Source: Sulfobacillus sp.
GTDB lineage: Bacteria > Bacillota > Sulfobacillia > Sulfobacillales > Sulfobacillaceae
Direction of reading: 5' to 3'
Length of the DNA stretch: 64,000 bases
NCBI GenBank assembly: GCA_027343695.1
Contig: DAHWKJ010000028.1
Coordinates: 62,001-126,000, forward strand
A program made the translations under genes and the position numbers. Below the pieces are notes generated by a model. It did no database searches and was not told the origin of the DNA. It was given only the letters and a program-made list of their open reading frames with translations. Within the stretch, counting starts at the first letter, position 1; each line of letters begins with the position of its first letter. Positions 8,665-17,137 of the stretch are shown in pieces.

Positions 8665-10014
8665 TTGGCAACAACGTTAACTGAGGCGAACGCCATTTCG
8701 CGGGATGCTTTAGCCCGGTTTCAGGCTCAGTTTCGGGAAAAACCTGAACATCGGGTGGTAATGAACGCGATCTTGAAGAATGGGATTGGTGCGGTAGCGC
8801 TTGACCATGAAGCGGCTAATCGTATGACGCATACCTTTTCCCACGAGATTGAAACCGGGCCCATCACCAATCAAAAACAGAGTGGGCGTTGCTGGCTTTT
8901 TGCCGGTCTTAACGTACTGCGGGTGGACATTGCACGGAAGATTGATCTTAAGGAGTTCCAGTTATCCCAGAGCTACATGATGTTTTGGGATAAACTCGAA
9001 AAGGCCAATTATTTCTTAGAAAGTATCCTAGATACGGTTCAGGAGCCGGCCAACGGCCGGCTGGTGTCTTGGCTACTGTCCGGACCATTGCAAGATGGAG
9101 GCCAGTGGGATATGTTTGTCAACCTGGTTAACAAGTACGGCGTGGTGCCCCAAAGTGTGATGCCGGAATCATTCCACTCGAGTCAATCGATGATGATGAA
9201 CCGAATTTTGACCGGGAAGCTCCGAGAGGATGCGTCACGGCTGCGACAGGCGCACACCTCTGGTCGTCCCTTGTCGGCATTGCATGCGGACAAGGATGTG
9301 ATGATGGCGGATTTTTACCAAATGCTCTGCCACTTTCTCGGCGAACCACCGGAACACTTCGATTTCGAGTATCGTGACGAGAAAAAGGTCTACCATGCCG
9401 AGCGGGATTTGACTCCGAAAAGCTTTTATTCGCGCTTTATAGACCGCAATCTGGAAGATTACGTGAGCGTCATTAATGCGCCGACGGAAGACAAACCCTT
9501 TAATCATCCCTATACCGTGCAGTACCTGGGTAACGTGGTTGGCGGCCGAGATGTTCTTTACTTGAACGTGGACATCAAGACTCTGCGCGATCTGGCAGTA
9601 GCCCAACTGAAGGACAACGAGCCGGTGTGGTTTGGTTGTGACGTTGGAAAGATGATGGATCGAGAGCGGGGCAGTTTAGATCCGGAACAATATAACTTTG
9701 CCGCCGCGTTAGATGTCGAGCTGGACATGAGCAAAACGGATCGACTGGACTATGGCGATAGCCTGATGACCCACGCTATGGTGTTTATGGGCGTGAATCT
9801 CGTCGACGGGGAACCCAATCGATGGAAGGTTGAGAACAGTTGGGGTACTGAAACCGGAAACAAAGGCTACTATGTAATGAGCCAGCGCTGGTTCGACGAG
9901 TATATGTATCAGGTAGTGGTACACAAAAAATACTTGTCCGCAGATCTAGTGCAAGCACTGTCTGAGACCCCCAAGCAGTTAGCCCCATGGGATCCGATGG
10001 GATCCTTGGCGTAA
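8665..10014 (+). CDS. pepC: aminopeptidase C (bleomycin hydrolase family)
   Basis: A 449-residue peptidase C1B, the normal family length. The papain-type triad is visible: Cys76 in QSGRCWLFAG, His370 in THAMVFMG, Asn391 in VENSWG. The oxyanion Gln lies in NQKQSG. The enzyme is a cytoplasmic, usually hexameric, broad-specificity aminopeptidase; here it would recycle peptides. The TTG start at 8665 follows AGGAGGG by 6 bases. It is a single-gene unit closed by two hairpins. Confidence 0.95.
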   Translation: MATTLTEANAISRDALARFQAQFREKPEHRVVMNAILKNGIGAVALDHEAANRMTHTFSHEIETGPITNQKQSGRCWLFAGLNVLRVDIARKIDLKEFQLSQSYMMFWDKLEKANYFLESILDTVQEPANGRLVSWLLSGPLQDGGQWDMFVNLVNKYGVVPQSVMPESFHSSQSMMMNRILTGKLREDASRLRQAHTSGRPLSALHADKDVMMADFYQMLCHFLGEPPEHFDFEYRDEKKVYHAERDLTPKSFYSRFIDRNLEDYVSVINAPTEDKPFNHPYTVQYLGNVVGGRDVLYLNVDIKTLRDLAVAQLKDNEPVWFGCDVGKMMDRERGSLDPEQYNFAAALDVELDMSKTDRLDYGDSLMTHAMVFMGVNLVDGEPNRWKVENSWGTETGNKGYYVMSQRWFDEYMYQVVVHKKYLSADLVQALSETPKQLAPWDPMGSLA

Positions 10015-10022
10015 TGTCTGGG

Positions 10023-10051
10023 AAGAGAGCCGCCGTTAAGGCGGCTCTCTT
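10023..10051 (+). terminator. rho-independent terminator after pepC
   Basis: A perfect 12-bp stem AAGAGAGCCGCC / GGCGGCTCTCTT with a 5-base loop, starting 9 bases after the pepC stop. The run of U is short (the stem itself ends TCTCTT). Confidence 0.8.
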
Positions 10052-10095
10052 CGATCTCCCACGACTTCCTCCTTATAGCCATTAGCTTACAACAT

Positions 10096-10128
10096 GAAGA
10101 CCTCCGCCAGTTTTAGGTGGAGGTCTTC
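10096..10128 (+). terminator. second hairpin terminator
   Basis: A 13-bp stem GAAGACCTCCGCC / GGTGGAGGTCTTC with one G-U type mismatch and a 7-base loop. It backs up the pepC terminator and insulates the SipW operon. Confidence 0.65.
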
Positions 10129-10263
10129 TCATCCTATCGTCCCTCTTCTCGCATTACAAAACCCTCACCCCTGGTCATCCCATGGAATGACTGTGTCCCT
10201 CCTGTACCCTGGAGAATGGCTGTTTTCAACCAACATTCCGTGGCCGGATGGGTGACCGATGGG

Positions 10264-10284
10264 AATCACCCATCGTGGGCGATA
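10264..10284. promoter_or_regulatory. 21-bp inverted-repeat operator upstream of sipW
   Basis: Left half AATCACCC, right half GGGCGATA, 5-base spacer, 63 bp before the sipW start. A 9-bp everted repeat GATGGGTGA / TCACCCATC (10247-10274) overlaps it. A CGTAAC hexamer follows 19 bases downstream, at the same distance as similar hexamers at other copies. The region 10129-10347 otherwise holds no gene. Confidence 0.6.
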
Positions 10285-10347
10285 GTCCTTAGGCCGTGCT
10301 CGACGTAACGTGAGGCTGCAACGCCGAATGCAAGGAGGGAATGACAC

Positions 10348-10905
10348 ATGGTCATCAGTCGTAGTAGCACTCGTCGTCCAAGTCTTACAAAACGTGCCCT
10401 AAATACTGCGAAATGGACGGGCCTTGGAATTGTGGTCGCAGGCCTACTAGTGAGTGACCTAGGTAATCTGGGGGTTCCGCATTTTCCCAAAGCCTACGTG
10501 ATTCGCTCGGGTTCCATGACCGGTACATTTGATACCGGATCTGTGGTGTGGGACCTTCCGGTATCCGCCCACCCCGTGTTCTATAAAGGAGAAATTGTCA
10601 CTTTTTATAATCCCACCCAACCTGGAGAACTATTGACCCACCGCATCGTGGCCATCCAAACGCGGGGCACGCAACAGATTTCGCTCCAGACCAAAGGAGA
10701 CGCCAACACGACGCGCGATCCGTTCCAAACACCGGTGAAGAATGTTGTTGGAGTGTACCAAGGGGAAGTCCCTTATCTGGGATATGTTATCTCTTTTATT
10801 CAAACCCGTTGGGCGTGGTTGTTAGAGATGTTAGGCGCCTTGGCGGCGATTTTGGTCTTCGTTCGGTGGATTTCTACCGAACTTAAACAGGAGTCCCAAT
10901 CATGA
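10348..10905 (+). CDS. sipW: signal peptidase I, SipW (ER) type
   Basis: A 185-residue membrane signal peptidase of the ER/SipW type. N-terminal helix ~22-42, catalytic Ser56 in RSGSM, and His98 in LTHRIV, the Ser-His dyad of this class instead of the usual Ser-Lys. A conserved TKGDAN segment follows, and a C-terminal helix at ~150-175. SipW enzymes process camelysin/TasA-type matrix proteins, and exactly such genes follow directly. ATG 10348 has AAGGAGGG 8 bases upstream. It overlaps the next gene by 4 bases (ATGA). Confidence 0.93.
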   Translation: MVISRSSTRRPSLTKRALNTAKWTGLGIVVAGLLVSDLGNLGVPHFPKAYVIRSGSMTGTFDTGSVVWDLPVSAHPVFYKGEIVTFYNPTQPGELLTHRIVAIQTRGTQQISLQTKGDANTTRDPFQTPVKNVVGVYQGEVPYLGYVISFIQTRWAWLLEMLGALAAILVFVRWISTELKQESQS

Positions 10906-11681
10906 TGGGGAAACCAGTTGCCGTGACCCTAACCGGAACTCTGTTAGTAATGGGAACATTGGCGACAGGGTCAACCTATGCCGGATTTACCGCGACAGCC
11001 GTATTGAACTCAAATGTGAAGGCAATTGCCATGTCTTCGTCCGTACCCATCCAATTGAATGAGCTGACGGTCCAGATGAACCTTCCCATCGCCGTGAATC
11101 CGGGACCGGGGACCCAGAAAGGGCCCCCGAGCAATAATCCTCCGTCGCAGCCCGGCGGGCAGGGAGGACCGAGCGCTGGGAACGGACCGTCGGGGACAGG
11201 CGGGCCTAATCCTCCGGCCGGGTCTGGGACTCAGAACGGCGGGATCGGACCGGGGCCACACGGGCCCTCGGGACCCCCAAGCAATGAATCCGCTGGAAAG
11301 CACGGAAACCCGAAGGCATCCGGACAGTCTAGTGGAGCGCAAAACCCATTATCGACCAAAGGGAATCCACCAGCACCTCAGCCGGTACCGGTGTCGTTGC
11401 AAGGGAAGTCGATTGGCCACGTCGCCAATCTCACCGGTCAGTCCTTAGACGTGTCCATATCTATGGCGGGTCTTCCGGGGTACCAGTTGACCGTGTCCCA
11501 GATCAGGCTAGCACCGGGCGCAGTGGTGCCGTTGATTCTTCAGGGTCCGGACATAACCCAGCCAGGCCGCTACCAAGTGGTTATCACGGTATCACTGGGA
11601 GGCTTCATGGAATCACGGAGCACGGTGGTTGACATTCAAGCGCCGGCTACGCCGACACCTCCAGTCCCCCCCAAACCGTAA
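10902..11681 (+). CDS. SipW-type secreted protein with Gly/Pro-rich linker
   Basis: A 259-residue exported protein. An N-terminal signal helix ends in STYAGFTATAVLNSN, matching the cleavage context of camelysin/TasA-like SipW substrates. Residues ~65-165 are a low-complexity Gly/Pro/Asn/Ser stretch (GPGTQKGPP, GPHGPSGPP and similar), collagen-like in composition but without a strict GXY register. Residues ~170-250 look like an all-beta, Ig-like module, and the tail is proline-rich. The gene sits between sipW and a camelysin-like gene, so I infer an extracellular matrix or surface component processed by SipW. AGGAG lies 8 bases before the start. Confidence 0.8.
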   Translation: MMGKPVAVTLTGTLLVMGTLATGSTYAGFTATAVLNSNVKAIAMSSSVPIQLNELTVQMNLPIAVNPGPGTQKGPPSNNPPSQPGGQGGPSAGNGPSGTGGPNPPAGSGTQNGGIGPGPHGPSGPPSNESAGKHGNPKASGQSSGAQNPLSTKGNPPAPQPVPVSLQGKSIGHVANLTGQSLDVSISMAGLPGYQLTVSQIRLAPGAVVPLILQGPDITQPGRYQVVITVSLGGFMESRSTVVDIQAPATPTPPVPPKP

Positions 11682-11766
11682 CGTTTGAAGAAGCGTTTCT
11701 TGTTCTCCTGCTCTGCCCGAGCACTTGTTTTACCCAATTCGCAATTATCTAAGGAGGTTCAATCAA

Positions 11767-12426
11767 GTGAAATCAAAGACGTTGAAATTGGCTACGGCCG
11801 CAGTAGGTATCGGGGCGATGTTGGCAGTGATGGGAGCGTCAAGCTTCGCGCAATTTACGGCGCAGACGAGTGACCCGTCTTCTAATAGCTTTGTTGCAGG
11901 GCATTTAGCGATTACGGCTATAGGGTCGACGTATCATGAGTCCACAGAGTCCTATAATGGCCAAGGGGGAGGCAAGGCTGGCTATGACATGACGAACAAT
12001 ATGGCTCCCGGAGATACCTGGACCAAGACACTAACGATTACCAACACCGGCTCGTTACCGGAACTATATCAGGTGACTGTAAACACGTCTGGAGAGTTGT
12101 TCCAAAAAAATCCGTTTATGCTCAACGGCGTCACAAGTAAAGGGAATGAAGCCACCGTGGCCATTTCGGGTATGAATGGGACCAAGTCGGTCTCGCTCAT
12201 TACCGGCGCTGAGGACCAAAACCCGCAGACTAGCGGTGGATGGATTCTCATTGATCCCAACAACACGGAGACTTTGACGGTGTCGGTCGCGTTGCCATAT
12301 GCGGCGAACAACGCTTATCAAAATGCCGCAGGAGGCTTTACAATTGCGGTGAATGCGCAACAGGCGGACAATAACGCGAAGTCGTCGAAGAGTATTCAAT
12401 TAACCGAGACTTCTCACAGTGCCTAA
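11767..12426 (+). CDS. camelysin/TasA-like SipW-dependent matrix protein
   Basis: A 219-residue secreted protein. The signal peptide (~1-28) ends SSFAQFTAQTSDPSSNSF, followed by VAGHLAIT, the pattern of TasA/CalY proteins where SipW cuts before the first beta strand. The mature part contains the typical MAPGDTWTKTLTITNTG strand pair, expected for amyloid-like fibre proteins. The GTG at 11767 has AAGGAGG 9 bases upstream; the longer frame from 11725 lacks a ribosome binding site. It is the last gene of the SipW operon and is followed by a strong hairpin. I infer a fibre-forming or biofilm matrix role. Confidence 0.88.
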   Translation: MKSKTLKLATAAVGIGAMLAVMGASSFAQFTAQTSDPSSNSFVAGHLAITAIGSTYHESTESYNGQGGGKAGYDMTNNMAPGDTWTKTLTITNTGSLPELYQVTVNTSGELFQKNPFMLNGVTSKGNEATVAISGMNGTKSVSLITGAEDQNPQTSGGWILIDPNNTETLTVSVALPYAANNAYQNAAGGFTIAVNAQQADNNAKSSKSIQLTETSHSA

Positions 12427-12476
12427 CTATAGCAAGGTTCGTTACAGAACTACCTGAAATAACGATTCACGGGCAG

Positions 12477-12506
12477 AGTAGGAGAAGGGGAAACTCTTCT
12501 CCTACT
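12477..12506 (+). terminator. terminator of the SipW operon
   Basis: Perfect 11-bp stem AGTAGGAGAAG / CTTCTCCTACT with an 8-base loop, about 50 bases after the last gene of the operon, followed by T-rich sequence. Confidence 0.75.
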
Positions 12507-12536
12507 TCTATATTCGAGGAGCTATTGCCTGTGGCT

Positions 12537-13523
12537 CTACGCTTTCGAGACTTCGAGTAAAATCTTCCCGGTGCTGGCCCGACTCTCGATCCACCGATGG
12601 GCATGTGCCGCGTCTTCAAGCGGATATTTCCGTCCGATATACATGGTGAGTTGGCCTCTTTTCACCAATTCCAATACAGTTTGGGCGGCCGATTGAAGCA
12701 CCTCTGGTCGCTTGGCCCGCGCGGTGCCAAGGCTAAAGCCGAGTATGGCACGGCAACTCCCGTGTAAATCCCCGATCCGAATTGTGGCGTCTTCACCACT
12801 AGCACTGCCAAAGTGAACCAGTCGGCCGAAAGGAGCCAATATATCCATGCTGCGCTCGGAGATTGGGCCGCCGATAGAATCTAAAATGAGGTCGACTCCC
12901 TGGCCGTTGGTCCGATTCTGGATTTCCTTCACGAAGTCTTCTTTCGTGTAGTTAATCACGTAATCGGCCCCGGCGGCTTCGGCAATGGCCTTTTTGTCAT
13001 CGCGACCCACGGTCCCAAAGATTTGCTGTGCACCTAGGATGCGCGCTAATTGGATTGCCGTGGTTCCAACCCCCCCGGCCGCCGCATGGATGAGGATATT
13101 CTCACCAGCCTCAATCCTCCCTACATCGTGGAGAAGCTTATATGCGGTAAATCCCACCGTGGGTAAAGCAGCGGCCGTTTCCCAATCGATGTCGCTCGGC
13201 AGCGAGAATACCAGATCCGGTGATGCGACCACATACTCGGCATATGACCCCCCTTGTGGAAAGGCCACCACGGGCGTGCCAACCTCAAGATGTTGGACTC
13301 TAGCACCCGTCTTCACCACGATGCCGGCGACGTCCAGTCCGGGTACGAACGGCGGTTGACCCACACCGTGATACCTTCCCAGACGGGCTTTAATATCTGC
13401 GAAATTGACGCTGGTGTTGACGACTTGAATCAGGACCTCGTTGGGGCTAGGCTCGGGACGTGGGCGCTCTTCGAGACGTAATACATCGGCACTGCCGAAT
13501 TCCGTTACCGTTATCACTTTCAT
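12537..13523 (-). CDS. zinc-independent quinone oxidoreductase (MDR family)
   Basis: A 328-residue medium-chain dehydrogenase/reductase of the NADPH:quinone oxidoreductase class. GroES-like N-terminal half (~1-120) with NTSVNFADIKAR and PGLDVAG; nucleotide-binding motif HAAAGGVGTTAIQLA (~142-156); catalytic-zinc ligands are absent, as in this class. The C-terminal AHRWIESRASTGKILLEV is typical. I chose the ATG at 13523, which follows an AGGAGG in GAGGAGGGTTGCCCG-like context; an upstream start adds 11 unsupported residues. It is a single gene facing the SipW operon. Substrate likely a quinone or enone. Confidence 0.9.
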   Translation of the reverse strand: MKVITVTEFGSADVLRLEERPRPEPSPNEVLIQVVNTSVNFADIKARLGRYHGVGQPPFVPGLDVAGIVVKTGARVQHLEVGTPVVAFPQGGSYAEYVVASPDLVFSLPSDIDWETAAALPTVGFTAYKLLHDVGRIEAGENILIHAAAGGVGTTAIQLARILGAQQIFGTVGRDDKKAIAEAAGADYVINYTKEDFVKEIQNRTNGQGVDLILDSIGGPISERSMDILAPFGRLVHFGSASGEDATIRIGDLHGSCRAILGFSLGTARAKRPEVLQSAAQTVLELVKRGQLTMYIGRKYPLEDAAHAHRWIESRASTGKILLEVSKA

Positions 13524-13604
13524 CGGGCAACCCTCCTGACGTATTGTCCCCCCCATTATCGAGTTTCTCTGGGGTGGTCACAAGGGGATGTCCGGTTCCT
13601 GGCC

Positions 13605-13817
13605 ATGGTTTTAGCGGATCAAGGTGGCTATTGGCACTCCTTTACAGGGTATCCGGCGGATGAGCACGCTCAGAGCCCACTGGTAGAGGCAGGGGAAATC
13701 TTTGGGTTAGCGGGAGATTTGGCAACCTATATTCAGGGAAAGACGCGGGGACTCTTATTCATAAAGGCGGGCCACGAGATACGTCTTTATTCTCGCGGCC
13801 TGACCTCAGACGTTTAA
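13605..13817 (+). CDS. small hypothetical protein, roadblock-like or remnant
   Basis: A 70-residue frame beginning AMVLADQGGYWHSF and ending IRLYSRGL. The pattern (a strand, a central acidic helix, and a closing strand) is reminiscent of Roadblock/LC7 modules. The frame stays open upstream of the ATG to about 13533 but no good ribosome binding site is present, so it may be a fragment. It lies between two minus-strand genes. I cannot assign a function. Confidence 0.3.
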   Translation: MVLADQGGYWHSFTGYPADEHAQSPLVEAGEIFGLAGDLATYIQGKTRGLLFIKAGHEIRLYSRGLTSDV

Positions 13818-13839
13818 CTGAGCGTTGATTATTGGATGG

Positions 13840-15183
13840 TTACTCACCCGAACTATAGGCATGATACTGTTCGATGACACCGATGAGTTCACGGCGGTTA
13901 CTCGTATCTGTCTTGCGGTAGATGTTACGAAGATGAGTCTTTAACGTATTAATTGAAATATATAACTGGCCGAGAATATCTTGGTTGTTTGAACCGGACA
14001 GTAACAGATCGACAATCTTTCGTTCTTGTTGGGTTAGTTTTGCCTCGAGGTAGAACGCTTCGACCCGGATAGCTGGACCTCCACCCTTTTTCGAGGCGCT
14101 CCCGGCCACTGTGGAACGGGTGGAAGCAAGGGGCAAAATGAGCACGATCGCCATGATTACCGAGGCAATGACCGAGCCGCCTTGAACAATGTGAGGCAGC
14201 AGCAGGGCCACGACCCAGGCCCCACTCATGGCCATGATTACCGTGGCTAACCCGACCGCTAGAACCGCCGCTCCGTGTCGGAGAAAGTCGAACATGATCG
14301 ACAGCCACCAGAGACACAGGATCCCACCACCCAAGGCTAGCAGCATCATCTGTTCTGGGCCCGCGACCATGGAGGATTCCTGAAGGTGAATTAAGAGCGT
14401 GGCCACTAGGATGGAACATCCCGTGTACACCAACCAACGGGGCTTTTTATGGAATAGCAAGGGCATCGTGGCGGTTGCGGCGATTAATGCGGTTAACCAT
14501 AAGAATCCCGTGAGCATGGGGTGTGGAACCGGGTGTGATGTTCTGAATCCTGTTAGCGTAGTCGATGACGCTCCAATTCCATAGCAGAAGAAAAGCTCGA
14601 ACGCCAGTGCCAATATTTTTTTCGGGACCTTGATCGTGGTGATCGTCCTCTTTGCGGCTATCGTATCTGGGATCCTCAGATATATGAGGTTCGCAATGCC
14701 TAGCCCCACAGCGACCGCCCATACGGTCCCTATCCAGTGCGCGGCTAGCGTGAGCGCACTAGCAACGGCAAATCCCCCTATCCAGGCGATAAGAAACATC
14801 CGGCGTCTCGCTCCGTGAAGAGACGTCACCCGTCTTAACCATTCATATAATACGGGATAACTGGCGATGCTGAGACCCAGAATCCCTGCCCAAACGGGCA
14901 GCGTCAAGACGGCAAGTAAGCCCAGCCCGAGGCCTACGGGTGCTGCTAGACGAGGGCTGAGCCAAATCGGGGACGGGGAAGGTTTATCGGTTTTTAGTAG
15001 CCAAGCGACCAGCACGAAGCCTATGCCAAGTGCCAGCATCGCCATCGTATAGGTCGTCATCGTCGACAAGTTGGTGGGATTAAGGACCCGTAACCCTACA
15101 AATTCCAGCCAACCGGCCACACTGATCGAAAATCCGAGCATCCATCGGGTGGTGTCAATTTTTGTGTGAAATCGGTGCAACAT
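13840..15183 (-). CDS. polytopic membrane protein with C-terminal LuxR helix-turn-helix
   Basis: A 447-residue protein with about ten to twelve hydrophobic helices (~10-345), a short basic linker, and a C-terminal LuxR/GerE-type DNA-binding domain (~380-440: LTQQERKIVDLLLSG then SINTLKTHLRNIYRK). This is a membrane-bound one-component regulator architecture. I chose the ATG at 15183 because GGGGGA lies 8 bases upstream; the frame also opens at 15204. It is divergent from the response regulator at 15329. It is a candidate for binding the 21-bp repeats of this region. Confidence 0.85.
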   Translation of the reverse strand: MLHRFHTKIDTTRWMLGFSISVAGWLEFVGLRVLNPTNLSTMTTYTMAMLALGIGFVLVAWLLKTDKPSPSPIWLSPRLAAPVGLGLGLLAVLTLPVWAGILGLSIASYPVLYEWLRRVTSLHGARRRMFLIAWIGGFAVASALTLAAHWIGTVWAVAVGLGIANLIYLRIPDTIAAKRTITTIKVPKKILALAFELFFCYGIGASSTTLTGFRTSHPVPHPMLTGFLWLTALIAATATMPLLFHKKPRWLVYTGCSILVATLLIHLQESSMVAGPEQMMLLALGGGILCLWWLSIMFDFLRHGAAVLAVGLATVIMAMSGAWVVALLLPHIVQGGSVIASVIMAIVLILPLASTRSTVAGSASKKGGGPAIRVEAFYLEAKLTQQERKIVDLLLSGSNNQDILGQLYISINTLKTHLRNIYRKTDTSNRRELIGVIEQYHAYSSGE

Positions 15184-15328
15184 CAATATATTCCCCCATT
15201 TCATGATAAATGCTGACGTTTTTGGGACATCTTGGTAGAATTAAACTGCATTGGGTTTGGGGTGAGCAGAGGGGTAACCCCTCATTCGGATCGGGAGTTA
15301 TGCCCAACACAGGGGGTGACGGATAAAG

Positions 15329-15994
15329 ATGATGGGTCGCCCATTGAGAGTTATCTTGGTTGAGGATGAACCACTGTTCCGGAACCTGTTGGCCTCCACA
15401 CTGCGCCACAGGTCCGAATTGGAACTCTTGGGAGTGTTTTCAGACGGACGCGAGCCGATCGCCCGATGCCTCGAATTAGTGCCCGATGTGGCCATTTTAG
15501 ATATCGACTTAGGTCACGAGGAAACGGGTTTCCAGGTTGGCTTGCGGTTGAGACAGCATCTGCCCGACCTCGGGGTTGTGCTGTTATCCAACTACGACGA
15601 GCCAGGTATTCTCTCCGCTATTCCGGTTGGTCAAACGCATGGATGGTCTTATTTGCTCAAAAAATCCGTGGCGAGCATTGACACTGTAGTCCGGGCGATT
15701 GAGGGCTCGGCGGCAGGATTGATGGTGCTGGATCCCCACCTAATCCGTGCCCTTAGACCTCGGGACAACGGCCGCTTAAGCCATCTCACTCCACGGCAAA
15801 AGGAGGTCCTGGCGCTGATGGCCGCCGGCTACTCGAACCATGCGATAGCAGAAAAGCTGGTGATTACAGAGAAATCTGTCGAAAACCAAATTTCCTTGGT
15901 CTATCAAAACCTTGGAGTGCAAACAGGGGATGGCGGCGTCCATCCACGAGTTACGGCAACACTTCTCTATATCAACGAAAGTCATCGCCCATAG
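15329..15994 (+). CDS. NarL/FixJ-type response regulator
   Basis: A 221-residue response regulator. Receiver domain ~5-125: acidic pair E12/D13, phosphoacceptor Asp58 in AILDIDLG, Ser87 and a Lys at 111/112 (YLLKK). LuxR-type helix-turn-helix ~152-200 (LTPRQKEVLALMAAG, EKSVENQISLVYQNL). Its stop overlaps, tail to tail by 23 bases, the pseudokinase-like gene on the other strand. The two probably act in one signalling system, but that partner lacks the phosphoacceptor His, so the phosphodonor may be the kinase at the left window edge or elsewhere. Half-sites of the 21-bp repeat occur just upstream, but no complete copy. Confidence 0.9.
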   Translation: MMGRPLRVILVEDEPLFRNLLASTLRHRSELELLGVFSDGREPIARCLELVPDVAILDIDLGHEETGFQVGLRLRQHLPDLGVVLLSNYDEPGILSAIPVGQTHGWSYLLKKSVASIDTVVRAIEGSAAGLMVLDPHLIRALRPRDNGRLSHLTPRQKEVLALMAAGYSNHAIAEKLVITEKSVENQISLVYQNLGVQTGDGGVHPRVTATLLYINESHRP

Positions 15995-16997
15995 GGTCTT
16001 GCCATGGAATACATAGAGATAAACGGACCTCGCCGGGATGTGTGTTCGATACGCGTAGACGACCATTGAGGCCTTGGGAGACCATCTGTCTTGTAGAGTT
16101 TGGGATTGCCAGGTCCGTACCTTTGAACAGGATGTGGATCCAGTCCTGCCGATGGATCTCGACATAGAAGGAACCGGTGATATTGGGGGAGACCTTGATG
16201 ACGTCTACCCACAAATCACACAGGACCATCCGTATCCAAATCGGGATGGGGTTATCTAATGGAAGGTCTTGGGCCCGTAATCTTGGCCCAATTGCCAACG
16301 CGATGCCGGGTTGGGGAATTTCACGGAACGCCGAAGCAAGGCCCAGTTCTAGACCTCGGGGCGACAGTCTCTGGCTTAGAGGTTGGAGCCACGATGTCTG
16401 GATTTTGTCGAGCTCGGCCGCCAAGCCTTGATACTCGGGAACCGTAGAGTTCGCTAGCTTGAGCCAGATCAATAAGAGCTGGGTCTGAATTGGTCCCCGA
16501 AGTTGCACACCCAATTGTTGCCGAGCGAGCGCGTTTTGGCGTAAGGCATCGCGAAACCGTTTATTGGTCAGCCGTCGACCCATTACGGATTCATCGAGTT
16601 GGTATTCCAATTCTGAGATCCGTTCCCATTGCCGCAACCACAGGTTTATGAGTACGATTGTTTCCGAAGCCAAAACTTCAGGGGTGGCGAGGGCTATGAC
16701 CCCATGTACGCGATGTTTGGTTATGGTCTGCCAGATCGTGATGTATTGTTGAGGGCTTCCAGATTTATAAAGCGACCCGTCATTTTGGCTGACCGTTACA
16801 GGATAGCGGTCGAACTCACCGCCTTCATGTTCGTTCGATGGGCCTTTTCGATCCAGCAACCTGGCTAATGCCCATTCTCCAGGATCGACAGTGCTGGCAA
16901 TTAGGTCAAAGCCACCGAGACCATCGGTGCAAACAAAAACCCCTGAAACCAATGGGAAGACCGTGGCGATCGCGGAAAAAAACTCTTCATGGATCAT
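15972..16997 (-). CDS. degenerate histidine-kinase-like sensor (pseudokinase)
   Basis: A 341-residue third paralogue. GAF-like N-terminus (~1-125). The H-box region reads QLRGPIQTQLLLIW, so Arg167 replaces the phosphoacceptor His that is present in the protein at 1-885. The second helix motif survives (SQRLSPRGLELGLASAF, ~208-224). The C-terminal HATPase-like part has no N-box asparagine and no DGxG motif. It is predicted to be catalytically dead and to act through protein contacts. The start follows GAGGAG by 10 bases, and a 21-bp operator lies 67 bp upstream. Confidence 0.72.
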   Translation of the reverse strand: MIHEEFFSAIATVFPLVSGVFVCTDGLGGFDLIASTVDPGEWALARLLDRKGPSNEHEGGEFDRYPVTVSQNDGSLYKSGSPQQYITIWQTITKHRVHGVIALATPEVLASETIVLINLWLRQWERISELEYQLDESVMGRRLTNKRFRDALRQNALARQQLGVQLRGPIQTQLLLIWLKLANSTVPEYQGLAAELDKIQTSWLQPLSQRLSPRGLELGLASAFREIPQPGIALAIGPRLRAQDLPLDNPIPIWIRMVLCDLWVDVIKVSPNITGSFYVEIHRQDWIHILFKGTDLAIPNSTRQMVSQGLNGRLRVSNTHPGEVRLSLCIPWQDPMGDDFR

Positions 16998-17064
16998 AGG
17001 GGTTCAACTCCTCAGCTCCAGAACTGCTACGCTTTGTATTATCGGGAGTAGCTAAGTCCTTTAC

Positions 17065-17085
17065 CATCGCCCTATATGGGTGAAC
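17065..17085. promoter_or_regulatory. 21-bp inverted-repeat operator, pseudokinase promoter
   Basis: Left half CATCGCCC, right half GGGTGAAC, spacer TATAT. It lies 67 bp before the start at 16997. On the minus strand a CGATAA hexamer (17039-17044) follows 20 bases downstream and may be a -10 element. Confidence 0.6.
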
Positions 17086-17137
17086 TAGGGAAGGCTAGGA
17101 GTCTTGCTCTGTGGCGACATTCATCGCTTCTTGAGAA

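Noticed and set aside
15255-15325. Operator copy upstream of the response regulator
   Set aside because: GGGGTGAG and GGGGGTGAC half-sites and a GGGGTAACCCC palindrome exist, but none forms the 21-bp arrangement.
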